DNA of 64,000 nt from positions 62,001 to 126,000 of the forward strand of contig NZ_VANI01000018.1 in the NCBI RefSeq assembly GCF_005771435.1, read 5' to 3'. Source of the DNA: Microbulbifer harenosus. GTDB lineage: Bacteria > Pseudomonadota > Gammaproteobacteria > Pseudomonadales > Cellvibrionaceae. A model generated the notes under the pieces. The model had not been told where the DNA came from. It searched no databases and saw only the letters and a list, made by a program, of their open reading frames with translations. Both the position numbers and the translations under genes were made by a program. This document shows, piece after piece, positions 18,564-27,424 of this stretch (the first letter of the stretch is position 1; the number at the start of each line of letters is the position of its first letter).

Positions 18564-18600
18564 GAGCCGGAGCTTTCTGCCTGGCAGAAAGCTCCGGCTC
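18564..18600. terminator. Perfect 18-base inverted repeat after GH31
   Basis: Arms GAGCCGGAGCTTTCTGCC (18564-18581) and its exact complement (18583-18600) surround a single base. It lies six bases past the GH31 stop. No T-run follows, so it may terminate weakly or protect the mRNA 3' end. The next 257 bases, up to the kinase gene, hold no convincing gene. Confidence 0.6.
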
Positions 18601-18857
18601 TATCCGCAAAGGGAACGCCAGGCCCGGGCTGGAATACGCCCGCAAAGCCGTCGCCCTTGATAATGAAGGCCCAATATGAAAACAACCCTGACCTCCGCCT
18701 TCCAGCCTTCCTACGAAGCCACCGGACAGCGACTGGATGAAGCGGGGCCGGATGAAATACTCCACGGCAGCACCGGGCGGAACTCCGGCACTGTTCGCGG
18801 TAGAGCGGAGATTACGAGTCTGAACCGGGTGCCGGCGATGGATAGGGAGCGCACCTA

Positions 18858-19790
18858 ATGCAAAGGATTGTAGTGGACTGGGGTACGACGAATTTCCGCG
18901 CGTACCTTATCGACGAGCATGAAAGAATTGCAGAGCGCCGGATAGCGCCCCGTGGCGTACACAATTGTGAAGGTAACTACAGCAATATACTGCGGGAATT
19001 CTGCGGAGACTGGCAGTCCCTGTGGCCGGATATTCCTGTTTATCTCTGCGGCATGATAGGCAGCCGCACAGGTTGGTATGAAGTACCCTATGTGGCAAGC
19101 CCGGCCCCTCCGGATGCGCTCTTTCGCGGTCTGTTGCCAATACCCGGTGAGCACAACGTTTTTATGATACCGGGTATGCGCTGCCTCACACCCGCGGGAA
19201 TTCCCGATGTGATGCGGGGTGAGGAATGCCAGGTACTGGGCGCCATTAGCGAAACGGACAACCCCAATACTCTGGTTATTCTTCCGGGCACGCACAGTAA
19301 ATGGGTGCGGGTGCAGGATGGGTGCATTCATGATTTCGCCACTTTTTTTACCGGAGAAATGTACGCACTGCTGCACCATCACAGTTCCATCGGCGCGGTG
19401 CTCGACCCTGCGCATCACCACCACGAGAGCTTCCAGCATGGACTGTCGCAAAGTACCAGCGCCGGAGGTCTGCTGAACCAGATATTTTCCGCCCGCACCC
19501 GCACTCTCTGTGAGGACACCAGTGGACAGTCCATGTCCGCTTACCTCTCGGGTATCCTGATTGGAAGTGAGTTCATCCATGGCCGTAAACTGTTTGATGC
19601 CAATAGCGAACTCCTTTTAATAGGCGACGAACCATTGGCAACACTCTATCAGTTGGCGGCGACTTTCTTCGATCTCAAGTTGCGCACACTGGACCCAGCG
19701 CGGGCGGTTACCTGCGGTATCGCCCGGATCTGCGCCGCCGGCACCGTTAACAACCCTGTATCCGGTCGGAAAGCCGTGATTTCAGGATAA
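18858..19790 (+). CDS. dgoK: 2-dehydro-3-deoxygalactonokinase
   Basis: A 310-residue DgoK-family sugar-acid kinase. The N-terminal phosphate-binding segment is VDWGTTNFRAYLID. Further family marks are CGMIGSRTGWYEVPY, LVILPGTHSKWVRV and the late AVTCGIARI. It phosphorylates 2-keto-3-deoxygalactonate with ATP in the DeLey-Doudoroff galactose route, in the cytoplasm. The matching dehydrogenase, dehydratase and aldolase are not in the window. Its place after GH35 and GH31 and before an SGLT-type symporter suggests use of galactose released from xyloglucan. GGGAG precedes ATG 18858. Confidence 0.9.
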   Translation: MQRIVVDWGTTNFRAYLIDEHERIAERRIAPRGVHNCEGNYSNILREFCGDWQSLWPDIPVYLCGMIGSRTGWYEVPYVASPAPPDALFRGLLPIPGEHNVFMIPGMRCLTPAGIPDVMRGEECQVLGAISETDNPNTLVILPGTHSKWVRVQDGCIHDFATFFTGEMYALLHHHSSIGAVLDPAHHHHESFQHGLSQSTSAGGLLNQIFSARTRTLCEDTSGQSMSAYLSGILIGSEFIHGRKLFDANSELLLIGDEPLATLYQLAATFFDLKLRTLDPARAVTCGIARICAAGTVNNPVSGRKAVISG

Positions 19791-19859
19791 GCCTGCGATG
19801 CTGGGAGACAGGAAATTTAAATTAGATGAATAACAATAAACAGCAATGAGGCAAACACT

Positions 19860-21449
19860 ATGCAACTGTCAGCAATAGACCTGGCAATTTTCATTGCCTA
19901 CGTGGCCATACTGGTCACCATCGGCTATCTCGTGTCACGGGAGAAAACGGGCCACGAAAAAAATACCAGCGATTATTTTCTCGCCGGCAAAGGGTTGCCA
20001 TGGTGGGCGGTGGGGGCATCGCTGATTGCTGCGAATATTTCTGCAGAGCAGATCATCGGCATGTCCGGCTCGGGCTACGCTATCGGGCTGGCCATTGCCT
20101 CCTATGAATGGATGGCTGCTATCACACTCATTCTCGTGGGAAAATATTTTCTGCCAGTATTCGTCAGGAAAGGCATATACACCATGCCGCAGTTTCTTGA
20201 ACAGCGCTATGACAGCCGAGTGAAAGTGGTCCTCGCCATTTTCTGGCTGGGTGTTTACATATTTGTAAACCTGACCTCGGTACTGTGGCTGGGCGCGCTC
20301 GCCATCAATGCCATTGCTGGCGTTGAACTGTTGTTCGGCCTGCTGTTTCTGGGTGTGCTCTCCGCGGGCTATTCGCTATACGGTGGTCTCAAGGCGGTGG
20401 CGCTCACGGATATTATTCAGGTCGTGCTGCTGGTGTTCGGCGGACTGATGATGTCATATCTGGCTTTAAATCTGATCGGCGAACAAAATGGTGGCGGACT
20501 GCTGACGGGGTTCACCGAGCTTACCCGAGTAGCGCCGGAAAAGTTCGATATGATCCTGTCGCGAGACAATCCGCACTATATGAGCCTTCCTGGGCTCTCT
20601 GTGCTGATCGGCGGCATGTGGGTAGTGAACTTCGCTTACTGGGGCTTCAATCAGTACATTATCCAGCGCGCACTGGGGGCAAAAAGCATTGCGGAAGGCC
20701 AGAAAGGCATTGTATTTGCCGCCTACCTTAAGTTGCTGATGCCAATCATTGTGGTGTTGCCCGGAATCGCTGCGGTGGTACTTTTGCCGCAACTTGAGCG
20801 CCCGGATCAGGCTTACCCGCAGCTGATGAACCTGATGCCTGTTGGCTTCAAGGGGCTGATCTTTGCCGCGCTGGTTGCCGCCATTGTGTCTTCACTGGCG
20901 TCGATGACCAACAGTATCTCTACCATTTTCACCATGGATATTTACGCGCGCCATCAGCCCGGCCGCAGCGAGCAACACTACGTGCGCATGGGCCGACTCG
21001 TCGCACTGGTATCACTGATTCTTGGCATGATCTGCGCGCAACCATTGCTCGGTCAGTTTGACCAGGCATTCCAATACATCCAGGAATTCACCGGTTTCTT
21101 TACACCCGGTATTACCGTGCTGTTCCTGCTCGGGGTGTTCTGGCCACTGGCCACCGCCAATTCCGCACTGGTGGCGGCGATCGGCTCGGCGGTGTTGTCG
21201 TTATTGTTCAAATTCTGGTGGCCCGAGCTGCCGTTTATGGACCGGGTGGGAGTCACTTTCCTGATCTGTCTCGCACTTGCGGTGCTTTTGTCTCTCTGGG
21301 AACAACGTCGCGCATCCGCGACAGTTCGTTCGGACAACGGCCAAATGATTTCTCTTGCGGAAATCAATTTCACTACCGCCGGCACCTTCAATCTGGCCGC
21401 GCTGGGGGTAACCCTGATTCTGATCGCGCTCTATGCAACCTGGTGGTAA
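19860..21449 (+). CDS. SGLT-type sodium/sugar symporter (SSS family)
   Basis: A 529-residue protein with about 14 membrane helices. SSS-family marks are SDYFLAGKGLPWWAVGASL near residue 40, AANISAEQIIGMSGSGYA, and the later MTNSISTIFTMDIY. These fit sodium-coupled hexose transporters of the SGLT subgroup. It probably imports galactose or another monosaccharide released by the upstream enzymes. It is separated by 69 bases from dgoK, with GAGG before ATG 19860, and probably belongs to that transcript. Confidence 0.9.
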   Translation: MQLSAIDLAIFIAYVAILVTIGYLVSREKTGHEKNTSDYFLAGKGLPWWAVGASLIAANISAEQIIGMSGSGYAIGLAIASYEWMAAITLILVGKYFLPVFVRKGIYTMPQFLEQRYDSRVKVVLAIFWLGVYIFVNLTSVLWLGALAINAIAGVELLFGLLFLGVLSAGYSLYGGLKAVALTDIIQVVLLVFGGLMMSYLALNLIGEQNGGGLLTGFTELTRVAPEKFDMILSRDNPHYMSLPGLSVLIGGMWVVNFAYWGFNQYIIQRALGAKSIAEGQKGIVFAAYLKLLMPIIVVLPGIAAVVLLPQLERPDQAYPQLMNLMPVGFKGLIFAALVAAIVSSLASMTNSISTIFTMDIYARHQPGRSEQHYVRMGRLVALVSLILGMICAQPLLGQFDQAFQYIQEFTGFFTPGITVLFLLGVFWPLATANSALVAAIGSAVLSLLFKFWWPELPFMDRVGVTFLICLALAVLLSLWEQRRASATVRSDNGQMISLAEINFTTAGTFNLAALGVTLILIALYATWW

Positions 21450-21477
21450 AGAGGGGGGGGACGGCCACCCACCAACG

Positions 21478-21639
21478 CCGGCGTCTATATGCCGGCCGTT
21501 GGGTACCGTGATGACTTTTCTATGTTATCAGTAGCTGTAGCGACTACTTTGTAGTAGCCGCTACACCCTGACACTGCATTTCCGACTTAATCTAGTGGTC
21601 CATGCGAACAGTTACACAACTTTCCGCATGGACCACTAG
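21478..21639. terminator. Cluster of hairpins between convergent genes
   Basis: Three successive dyads lie between the symporter and the minus-strand isomerase. The first is around AACGCCGGC...GCCGGCCGTT (about 21473-21500). The second is around TGTAGCGACTAC...GTAGTAGCCGCTACA (21536-21565). The third is a perfect 15-base pair, CTAGTGGTCCATGCG (21592-21606) and its complement (21625-21639). None has a long T-run. Together they probably block convergent read-through. Confidence 0.6.
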
Positions 21640-22520
21640 GCTTCAGCTAATGAAGCCAACTGCTTCATTCCTTTATAGCCCTGGCGAATGGTGTTAATCA
21701 GGTCGTCGGTTTGGTCCCGTTCCACAAAACCGTGCTCAAGTCCCGCCATGCCCGCGGCGGCAAAAATCGGCGGGAAATCAATGACGCCCCGGCCAACGTC
21801 GGTGAAGTCACCTTTATCGTCCATATCCTTGACATGCCAGAGCGGGAAGCACCCTGGGTACTTGCGGAAATATTCCAGAGGATCCCTCCCGGCTTTGGCA
21901 GTCCAGTAAAGATCCAGTTCCATATACACATGCTGTGGATCGGTTTCCTCCAGAAGGACATGGTAGGGAATCTGGCCGTCCACCTTGTCGAATTCAAATG
22001 CATGGTTATGGTAGGCAAACTTGAGCCCGGCTTTGGAACAGCGTTCACCCAGGATATTGAATTGTTCAGCCAGGCGCTTGTAAGTATCGATACCGGTGCC
22101 CCGCTGCTCATCACTGAGATAAGGCACAACTATGTATTTGTGCCCCAGAATCTGGGCCGCTTCTATCAAAGGTTCAAAATCTTTTTGCAGACTTTCCAGC
22201 GGCGCATGGGCGGATGGTGCGGTGAGCCCCTCACTATCCAGTATCCCGCGCAGCACTTCGGGCTTGTGGTCATAATAACCGGCAAACTCCACTTCCCTGT
22301 AGCCGATACCGGCCGCGAGCTTAAGCGTTTCCGGTACGCTTTTGGCCATTAGGTCCCGCAGAGTGTATAGCTGCAGGCCTATTTTTTTCTGAGGCGCAGG
22401 CTTGGCCAGGGGGCTCAACCCTGGAATTGCCATCAGACCCAGTCCAGCGCCCAAGTACAGCAATTGGCGCCGGCTCATTCGCAGATCCTGCTTTATTTTC
22501 GCTTTATTATTATCAGTCAT
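21636..22520 (-). CDS. TIM-barrel sugar isomerase/epimerase-like protein, probably exported
   Basis: A 294-residue xylose-isomerase-like TIM-barrel protein. The N-terminus carries MSRRQLLYLGAGLGLMAIPG, a likely Tat or Sec signal. IGLQLYTLRD opens strand one. Metal-ligand candidates are the Glu in YREVEFAGYYD, the His in FAYHNHAFEF, the Asp in MELDLYWTAKAG and the His in LWHVKDMD. Members of this family act as isomerases, epimerases or, in the 3-keto-glycoside pathway, as lyases that cleave the oxidised glycoside. Its ATG overlaps the LacI stop (ATGA), so the two are co-translated. The substrate is inferred from the cluster. Confidence 0.85.
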   Translation of the reverse strand: MTDNNKAKIKQDLRMSRRQLLYLGAGLGLMAIPGLSPLAKPAPQKKIGLQLYTLRDLMAKSVPETLKLAAGIGYREVEFAGYYDHKPEVLRGILDSEGLTAPSAHAPLESLQKDFEPLIEAAQILGHKYIVVPYLSDEQRGTGIDTYKRLAEQFNILGERCSKAGLKFAYHNHAFEFDKVDGQIPYHVLLEETDPQHVYMELDLYWTAKAGRDPLEYFRKYPGCFPLWHVKDMDDKGDFTDVGRGVIDFPPIFAAAGMAGLEHGFVERDQTDDLINTIRQGYKGMKQLASLAEA

Positions 22521-23539
22521 TGCACTGTCTCCTTGTTTGAAGTTGGCCCTGTGCTGGACCTGACTACCAATTCGAAGGGTAAAGTAACTTTGGGGGCCTT
22601 TTTTATCCGCCCCTCAAGTAAATCAATCAGCAGAGAAACCGCCGTACTGCCGAATTCTTCCGCGGGCTGGGCTATGGTCGTCAGGGGCGGATCACTGAAT
22701 TGCGCAAAGGCAATATCGTCAAACCCCGCAACCGAAATATCTTCGGGCACCCTGAGGCCGCTTTGCTTGAGCCGCTGTATCGCGCCCATCGCCATTTCGT
22801 CGTTTTCACAGAAAATAGCGGTTGGGCTGTCCTTGCGCTCGATTAACTCACCGGCGGCCTTGCGCCCGGAATGCAAGGTGAAATCGCCGGGACATAAAAG
22901 ACTTTCATCGAAAGCTATTCCAGCCTCCTGCAGGGCATCCCGATAACCCGCAAGGCGGTCGCGGGTCAACGGGCTGTTCTTAGGCCCCATGACTACCGCA
23001 ATGCGTCGGTGGCCCAACTGGAGCAAGTGTTCCGTCATGGCGCGCGCCGCCGCGCGATTATCCAGGGTAACCGTGGGAACGGTTGTGTTGTCCAGCACCT
23101 CACAGGCATTCACCATCGGCAGCGCGGTGCTGCTACCGCCAGTATCTTGTGCCGGGAAGGGGTTGTAGGCACGCAGCTGGATGACCCCATCCGCCTGGCA
23201 GGTATGCACCATTTTCGCGTACCCCTCCTCCATTTCCGGATCGCCGAAGGTGTTGCACAATAAAATGGAGTAGCCTTTTTGGTGGGCCGCCTCCTGCATC
23301 CCACTGATAACTCTCGCAAAAAACAGGTTGGCAACGGTCGGAACAAGTACGACCAGATTCCCCGTCTTGCCCGAGCGAAACTTCGCGGCCATCAGGTTGG
23401 GCCTGTAGTCGAGCTTCTTGATTGCCGACAAAACCTTGTTGCGGGTTTTCAAGGACACGAGTTCCGGCTTTTGCAGGGCGCGTGACACCGTAGCCACGGA
23501 CACTCCCGCCAGCTTCGCGACCTCTCGATTGTTTGACAT
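22517..23539 (-). CDS. LacI-family transcriptional regulator of the oxidised-sugar cluster
   Basis: About 340 residues from ATG 23539, which has GGAGGGGG upstream; the longer frame is rejected. The LacI helix-turn-helix is REVAKLAGVSVATVSRALQ, with hinge region YRPNLMAAKFRSGKTG. A periplasmic-binding-protein-like sensor domain follows (about 60-335). It is divergent from the oxidoreductase operon and coupled to the downstream TIM-barrel gene. Three palindromes of the form TGTATCCGGATACA lie in the divergent region, so repression of both directions, relieved by a pathway sugar, is likely. Confidence 0.92.
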   Translation of the reverse strand: MSNNREVAKLAGVSVATVSRALQKPELVSLKTRNKVLSAIKKLDYRPNLMAAKFRSGKTGNLVVLVPTVANLFFARVISGMQEAAHQKGYSILLCNTFGDPEMEEGYAKMVHTCQADGVIQLRAYNPFPAQDTGGSSTALPMVNACEVLDNTTVPTVTLDNRAAARAMTEHLLQLGHRRIAVVMGPKNSPLTRDRLAGYRDALQEAGIAFDESLLCPGDFTLHSGRKAAGELIERKDSPTAIFCENDEMAMGAIQRLKQSGLRVPEDISVAGFDDIAFAQFSDPPLTTIAQPAEEFGSTAVSLLIDLLEGRIKKAPKVTLPFELVVRSSTGPTSNKETVQ

Positions 23540-23591
23540 TCCCCCTCCACGGACGCCTGCCATGCAGGACACTACTTTTCAAACATCGAGA

Positions 23592-23607
23592 TTGTATCCG
23601 GTATCAT
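23592..23607. promoter_or_regulatory. LacI operator O1 (autoregulation site)
   Basis: TTGTATCCGGTATCAT is a near-palindrome matching the two perfect sites at 23721 and 23757. It stands 53 bases upstream of the LacI start, in position to repress the LacI-isomerase transcript. Confidence 0.65.
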
Positions 23608-23720
23608 AAATAAGCGCCAACAAAACCAAAGGCACAGAAAACACTCGGAAAAACATCAATTTACTACGCAAAAATAGTCTAACTATGTCGATATAGTAGG
23701 AATCTGGCTTTCAACGAAAA

Positions 23721-23736
23721 ATGTATCCGGATACAT
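23721..23736. promoter_or_regulatory. LacI operator O2
   Basis: ATGTATCCGGATACAT is a perfect 16-base palindrome with the central CG-type dyad usual for LacI operators. Its centre lies 36 bases from that of O3. Confidence 0.75.
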
Positions 23737-23743
23737 TTTTACG

Positions 23744-23772
23744 TTGACGCCCGCAAATGTATTCGGATACAT
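23744..23772 (+). promoter_or_regulatory. Predicted promoter with overlapping operator O3
   Basis: A TTGACG -35 box (23744-23749) is followed after 16 bases by GATACA (23766-23771) as a weak -10 box. Operator O3, ATGTATTCGGATACAT (23757-23772), covers the spacer and the -10 box, so a bound repressor would block polymerase at the oxidoreductase operon. Confidence 0.6.
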
Positions 23773-23847
23773 TTTGCTTATCAAGCGATATTCTTCCGAG
23801 GAAAGCCACAAAGCTGAAGCGGCCCCGGAAGAGGCCCAAGGAGCCCC

Positions 23848-25011
23848 ATGAAAACAAACCAAAATAAAGTCCGTATGGGTATGGTAGGCGGCGGCGAAGG
23901 TGCCTTTATTGGCGCCGTCCACCGCAGTGCCGCGGCACTGGATGCCAGAATCGAACTGGTCTGTGGCGCCTTCAGCCGCGATCCCGGCAACAATCAGCGC
24001 ACAGCAGCCGATCTCGGGCTGGCGAGCGAGCGCACCTACAATTCCTGGCAGGCACTCATCGAACGAGAAGCCCAGCTTCCGGCCTCCGAGCGCATGGAGA
24101 TGCTGGTTATCGCAACGCCCAACCATCTCCACGTACCTATTGCGCTGGCCGCGATCAACGCCGGTTTCCATGTGTTTTCCGAGAAACCCGCCGCCGTTTC
24201 CCTGGAGGAGGCCCAGCAACTGGCCCGGGCCCTGGAGGCGTCCAACTGCCTCTACGGCCTCGCGCATACCTACCTGGGATACCCCATGGTGTGGCAGGCG
24301 CGGGAGATGGTGCGCGAAGGCGCGCTCGGCACCCTGCGCAAGATTTACGTGGAATACCCTCAGGGCTGGCTCAGTGAAAATCAGGAGGCCCAGGACAACA
24401 AGCAGGCGGCCTGGCGCTGCGACCCATCACTGGCCGGCGCAAGTGGCTGCATGGCTGATATAGGCACCCACGCCTTCGGCCTTGCCGAATTTATCGGCGG
24501 CCAACAAATTACCGCCCTGTGCGCCGAATTGAATACGCATCTCCCGGCTCGCCAGCTCGACGATGACGGTGCCGCGCTCTTTCGCACCCGCAACGGCGCC
24601 ACAGGTGTATTGATCGCCAGCCAGGTCTGCGCCGGCGAGGAGAACGCACTGAAAATCCGGGTATACGGCGATAAAGGCGGCCTGGAATGGCAGCAAATGT
24701 CGCCCAACAGCCTGATCTATCGCCAGCTTGGTCAGCCGATGCGGGTACTGCGCGCCGGCGTCGATCAACCGGGTCTGGGGACTGAGGCGTTGCGGCGCTG
24801 TCGACTGCCGGGCGGCCACCCCGAAGGCTACCTCGAAGCCATGGGCAACCTGTATCGGGATTTTGCGGCCGCCATTCGCGACGGAGCAGCAGGTTCCGCA
24901 CCCGGCGTTCCCGGTATCTCGGCGGGCCTGCGCGGCATGGCGTTTATAGAGGCCGTTGTCGCCAGCCGGGAGAGCGACACCAAGTGGATTGAATTGCCCG
25001 ATGTCGGTTGA
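23848..25011 (+). CDS. Gfo/Idh/MocA family oxidoreductase
   Basis: A 387-residue NAD(P)-dependent dehydrogenase. The N-terminal Rossmann fold has VGGGEGAFIGAVHRSAAAL. FSEKPAAVSLEEAQQLA supplies the conserved EKP lysine. The C-terminal domain carries the family His/Asp segment SGCMADIGTHAFGLAEFI. No signal peptide, so it is cytoplasmic. First gene of the plus-strand operon under LacI control. In the 3-keto-glycoside pathway such enzymes interconvert the 3-hydroxyl and 3-keto forms of sugars; here that role is inferred from the GMC, TIM-barrel and DUF1080 neighbours. Confidence 0.9.
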   Translation: MKTNQNKVRMGMVGGGEGAFIGAVHRSAAALDARIELVCGAFSRDPGNNQRTAADLGLASERTYNSWQALIEREAQLPASERMEMLVIATPNHLHVPIALAAINAGFHVFSEKPAAVSLEEAQQLARALEASNCLYGLAHTYLGYPMVWQAREMVREGALGTLRKIYVEYPQGWLSENQEAQDNKQAAWRCDPSLAGASGCMADIGTHAFGLAEFIGGQQITALCAELNTHLPARQLDDDGAALFRTRNGATGVLIASQVCAGEENALKIRVYGDKGGLEWQQMSPNSLIYRQLGQPMRVLRAGVDQPGLGTEALRRCRLPGGHPEGYLEAMGNLYRDFAAAIRDGAAGSAPGVPGISAGLRGMAFIEAVVASRESDTKWIELPDVG

Positions 25012-25042
25012 GACCGAATAACAATAAACGAGGAGTATTGAG

Positions 25043-26101
25043 ATGACAGGTATCAAAGGGCCGGCAATTTTCCTGGCCCAGTTCTTGGCGGACGAGGCGC
25101 CCTTCAACCGCTTGGATACCATGGCCCAGTGGGCCGCGTCCCTGGGCTACAAAGGCATTCAGGTACCGACCAGCGACAGCCAGTTTTTTGACCTGAAGAA
25201 AGCGGCAGAAAGCCAAGCGTACTGCGACGATGTGCGCGGCATCTGTGCCGAGGCAGGGGTAGAAATTACCGAACTGTCCACGCATCTTCAGGGGCAGCTG
25301 GTGGCGGTGCATCCGGCCTATGATGAGTTGTTCGACAACTTCGCCCCCGCCACCCTCGCGGGCAACCCCAAAGCGCGTACCGAGTGGGCTATCGACCAGC
25401 TAAAGCTGGCAGCCAAGGCAAGCCAACGGCTGGGGCTGAAAGCGCACGCAACCTTTTCCGGCGCCCTGCTCTGGCACCTGGTCTACCCCTGGCCCCAGCG
25501 CCCAGCCGGTCTGGTGGAACAGGGCTTTGCGGAGTTGGCGCGGCGCTGGCGGCCGATACTGGATGCTTTCGATGAAGCCGACGTTGATCTCTGCTACGAA
25601 ATCCACCCGGGCGAGGACCTGCACGACGGCGCCTCTTTTGAGCGGTTCCTGGCAGCTGTGGACAACCACCCGCGCGCCAATATCCTGTTTGATCCCAGCC
25701 ACTTTGTCCTGCAGCAACTCGACTACCTCGATTTTATCGATCGCTATCACGACCGTATCCGCATGTTCCACGTCAAGGATGCGGAGTTCAATCCCAACGG
25801 CCGCTGCGGTGTTTACGGCGGCTACGAAGATTGGGTGAATCGCCCGGGCCGGTTCCGCTCACTGGGGGATGGCCAGGTAGACTTCAAAGCTATCTTCAGC
25901 AAACTGACCCAATACGACTTCAAGGGCTGGGCAGTACTCGAATGGGAGTGCTGCCTGAAAGACGCCGAACAGGGTGCGGCCGAAGGTGCGGCTTTCATAA
26001 AAGAGCGAATGATCACCAAGGCCGCGCGCTCGTTCGACGACTTTGCCGGCGGCAACACCAGCGAGGCGCGCAACCGCCGCATACTGGGCTTGTCGGACTA
26101 G
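25043..26101 (+). CDS. Sugar phosphate isomerase/epimerase-family TIM-barrel protein
   Basis: A 352-residue cytoplasmic protein of the xylose-isomerase-like TIM-barrel family. Likely metal ligands are the Glu in LCYEIHPGEDLHD, the Asp/His in ILFDPSHFVLQQLD, the His in MFHVKDAEF and the Glu in AVLEWECCLKD. It is longer than the usual 260-300 residues, with an extended C-terminus. It follows the oxidoreductase by 31 bases with GAGGAG upstream. Such pairs of oxidoreductase and isomerase are common in inositol and keto-sugar pathways. The exact substrate is unknown. Confidence 0.87.
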   Translation: MTGIKGPAIFLAQFLADEAPFNRLDTMAQWAASLGYKGIQVPTSDSQFFDLKKAAESQAYCDDVRGICAEAGVEITELSTHLQGQLVAVHPAYDELFDNFAPATLAGNPKARTEWAIDQLKLAAKASQRLGLKAHATFSGALLWHLVYPWPQRPAGLVEQGFAELARRWRPILDAFDEADVDLCYEIHPGEDLHDGASFERFLAAVDNHPRANILFDPSHFVLQQLDYLDFIDRYHDRIRMFHVKDAEFNPNGRCGVYGGYEDWVNRPGRFRSLGDGQVDFKAIFSKLTQYDFKGWAVLEWECCLKDAEQGAAEGAAFIKERMITKAARSFDDFAGGNTSEARNRRILGLSD

Positions 26102-26161
26102 GAGCGGAAAACTTCTGTCCTGCAAGAATTACCAATAAAACCAATAAGAGTGTGGGCAACC

Positions 26162-27418
26162 ATGAATATTATAAAAATACGCCTCAGCGCGATGATGTTC
26201 CTGCAATTTTTTATCTGGGGAGGCTGGTTCGTCACCCTGGGCACCTTTCTCGCCCACAACCTCAACGCCACTGGCAGCCAGACCGGTATGGCCTTTTCGA
26301 CGCAATCCTGGGGCGCCATCATCGCTCCCTTTGTTGTCGGTCTGATCGCCGATCGGTACTTCAATGCCGAACGCATACTGGGCTTCCTGCATCTCGCAGG
26401 CGCGGTTCTGATGTATCAACTCTACCGGGCCGAGAGCTTTGACGCTTTTTATCCCTTTGTACTGGCATACATGATTCTGTATATGCCGACCCTCGCCCTG
26501 GTCAACTCGGTTGCCTTTCGGCAAATGAACGACCCAGCCAAGGATTTTGCCAACATTCGCGTATGGGGCACCGTAGGCTGGATTGCCGCGGGGCTTCTCA
26601 TTAGCTATGGCTTCTCCTGGGACTCTCAGCAAGCCATTGCGGCGGGCCTGCTGAAAAATACTTTCCTGATGTGCGCCCTGGCATCTCTGATTCTGGGCAT
26701 CTTCAGCTTCACCCTGCCCGAGACACCACCCGCCGCCTCACGGGGTGAAAAGCTGGCGCTCCGTGATGCACTGGGGCTGGATGCACTGGGTCTGCTGAAA
26801 GACCGGAACTTCGCCCTCTTCTTCCTCTCTTCGGTCCTGATCTGCATTCCCCTGGCGTTCTACTACCAGAACGCCAATCCATTCCTGACGGAAATCGGGG
26901 TCGAGAATGCCACCGGAAAAATGACCATCGGACAAATTTCCGAAGTACTTTTCATGCTGGTGCTGCCAATATTCCTGAAGCGCTTCGGCATCAAGCTGAC
27001 ACTGCTGATCGGCATGATTGCCTGGGCATTGAGATACACCCTGTTCGCCTTTGGCGATGCCGACAATCTCGCGTTCATGCTGATCCTCGGCATTGCCCTG
27101 CACGGCATCTGTTACGACTTTTTCTTCGTATCCGGCCAGATCTACACAGATTCCAAAGCCGGTGAGAAATTCAAGAGTTCTGCCCAGGGCATGATCACCC
27201 TGGCAACCTATGGTGTCGGCATGCTCATCGGATTCTGGGTGGCCGGGCAGATCACCGAAAACTTCACCGAGGTGGACGGCCATCTCTGGAAAAACATCTG
27301 GCTTTTCCCTGCGGCCTTTGCACTGGCAGTCTTTGTGCTCTTCACACTGACATTCCGCAAGGAAAAGACATCCTCTTCCGAGGAACCGTTACCACAGGGC
27401 GCTATCGAGAGAGGTTAA
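26162..27418 (+). CDS. MFS nucleoside/sugar permease (NupG-like)
   Basis: About 418 residues starting at ATG 26162 (MNIIKIRLSAMMFLQ...); a GTG at 26150 is the alternative. Twelve hydrophobic helices are visible. The N-terminal MMFLQFFIWGGWFVTLG and RVWGTVGWIAAGLL are typical of the nucleoside:H+ symporter branch of MFS. Members of this branch in sugar clusters often carry non-nucleoside substrates. Within this operon, inner-membrane import of the processed glycoside or keto-sugar is inferred. Confidence 0.88.
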   Translation: MNIIKIRLSAMMFLQFFIWGGWFVTLGTFLAHNLNATGSQTGMAFSTQSWGAIIAPFVVGLIADRYFNAERILGFLHLAGAVLMYQLYRAESFDAFYPFVLAYMILYMPTLALVNSVAFRQMNDPAKDFANIRVWGTVGWIAAGLLISYGFSWDSQQAIAAGLLKNTFLMCALASLILGIFSFTLPETPPAASRGEKLALRDALGLDALGLLKDRNFALFFLSSVLICIPLAFYYQNANPFLTEIGVENATGKMTIGQISEVLFMLVLPIFLKRFGIKLTLLIGMIAWALRYTLFAFGDADNLAFMLILGIALHGICYDFFFVSGQIYTDSKAGEKFKSSAQGMITLATYGVGMLIGFWVAGQITENFTEVDGHLWKNIWLFPAAFALAVFVLFTLTFRKEKTSSSEEPLPQGAIERG

Positions 27419-27424
27419 ATAAAA

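Noticed and set aside
18676..18858. 60-codon ORF before dgoK
   Set aside because: No ribosome-binding site, low-complexity composition, no recognised domain; the region is better read as an untranslated gap.
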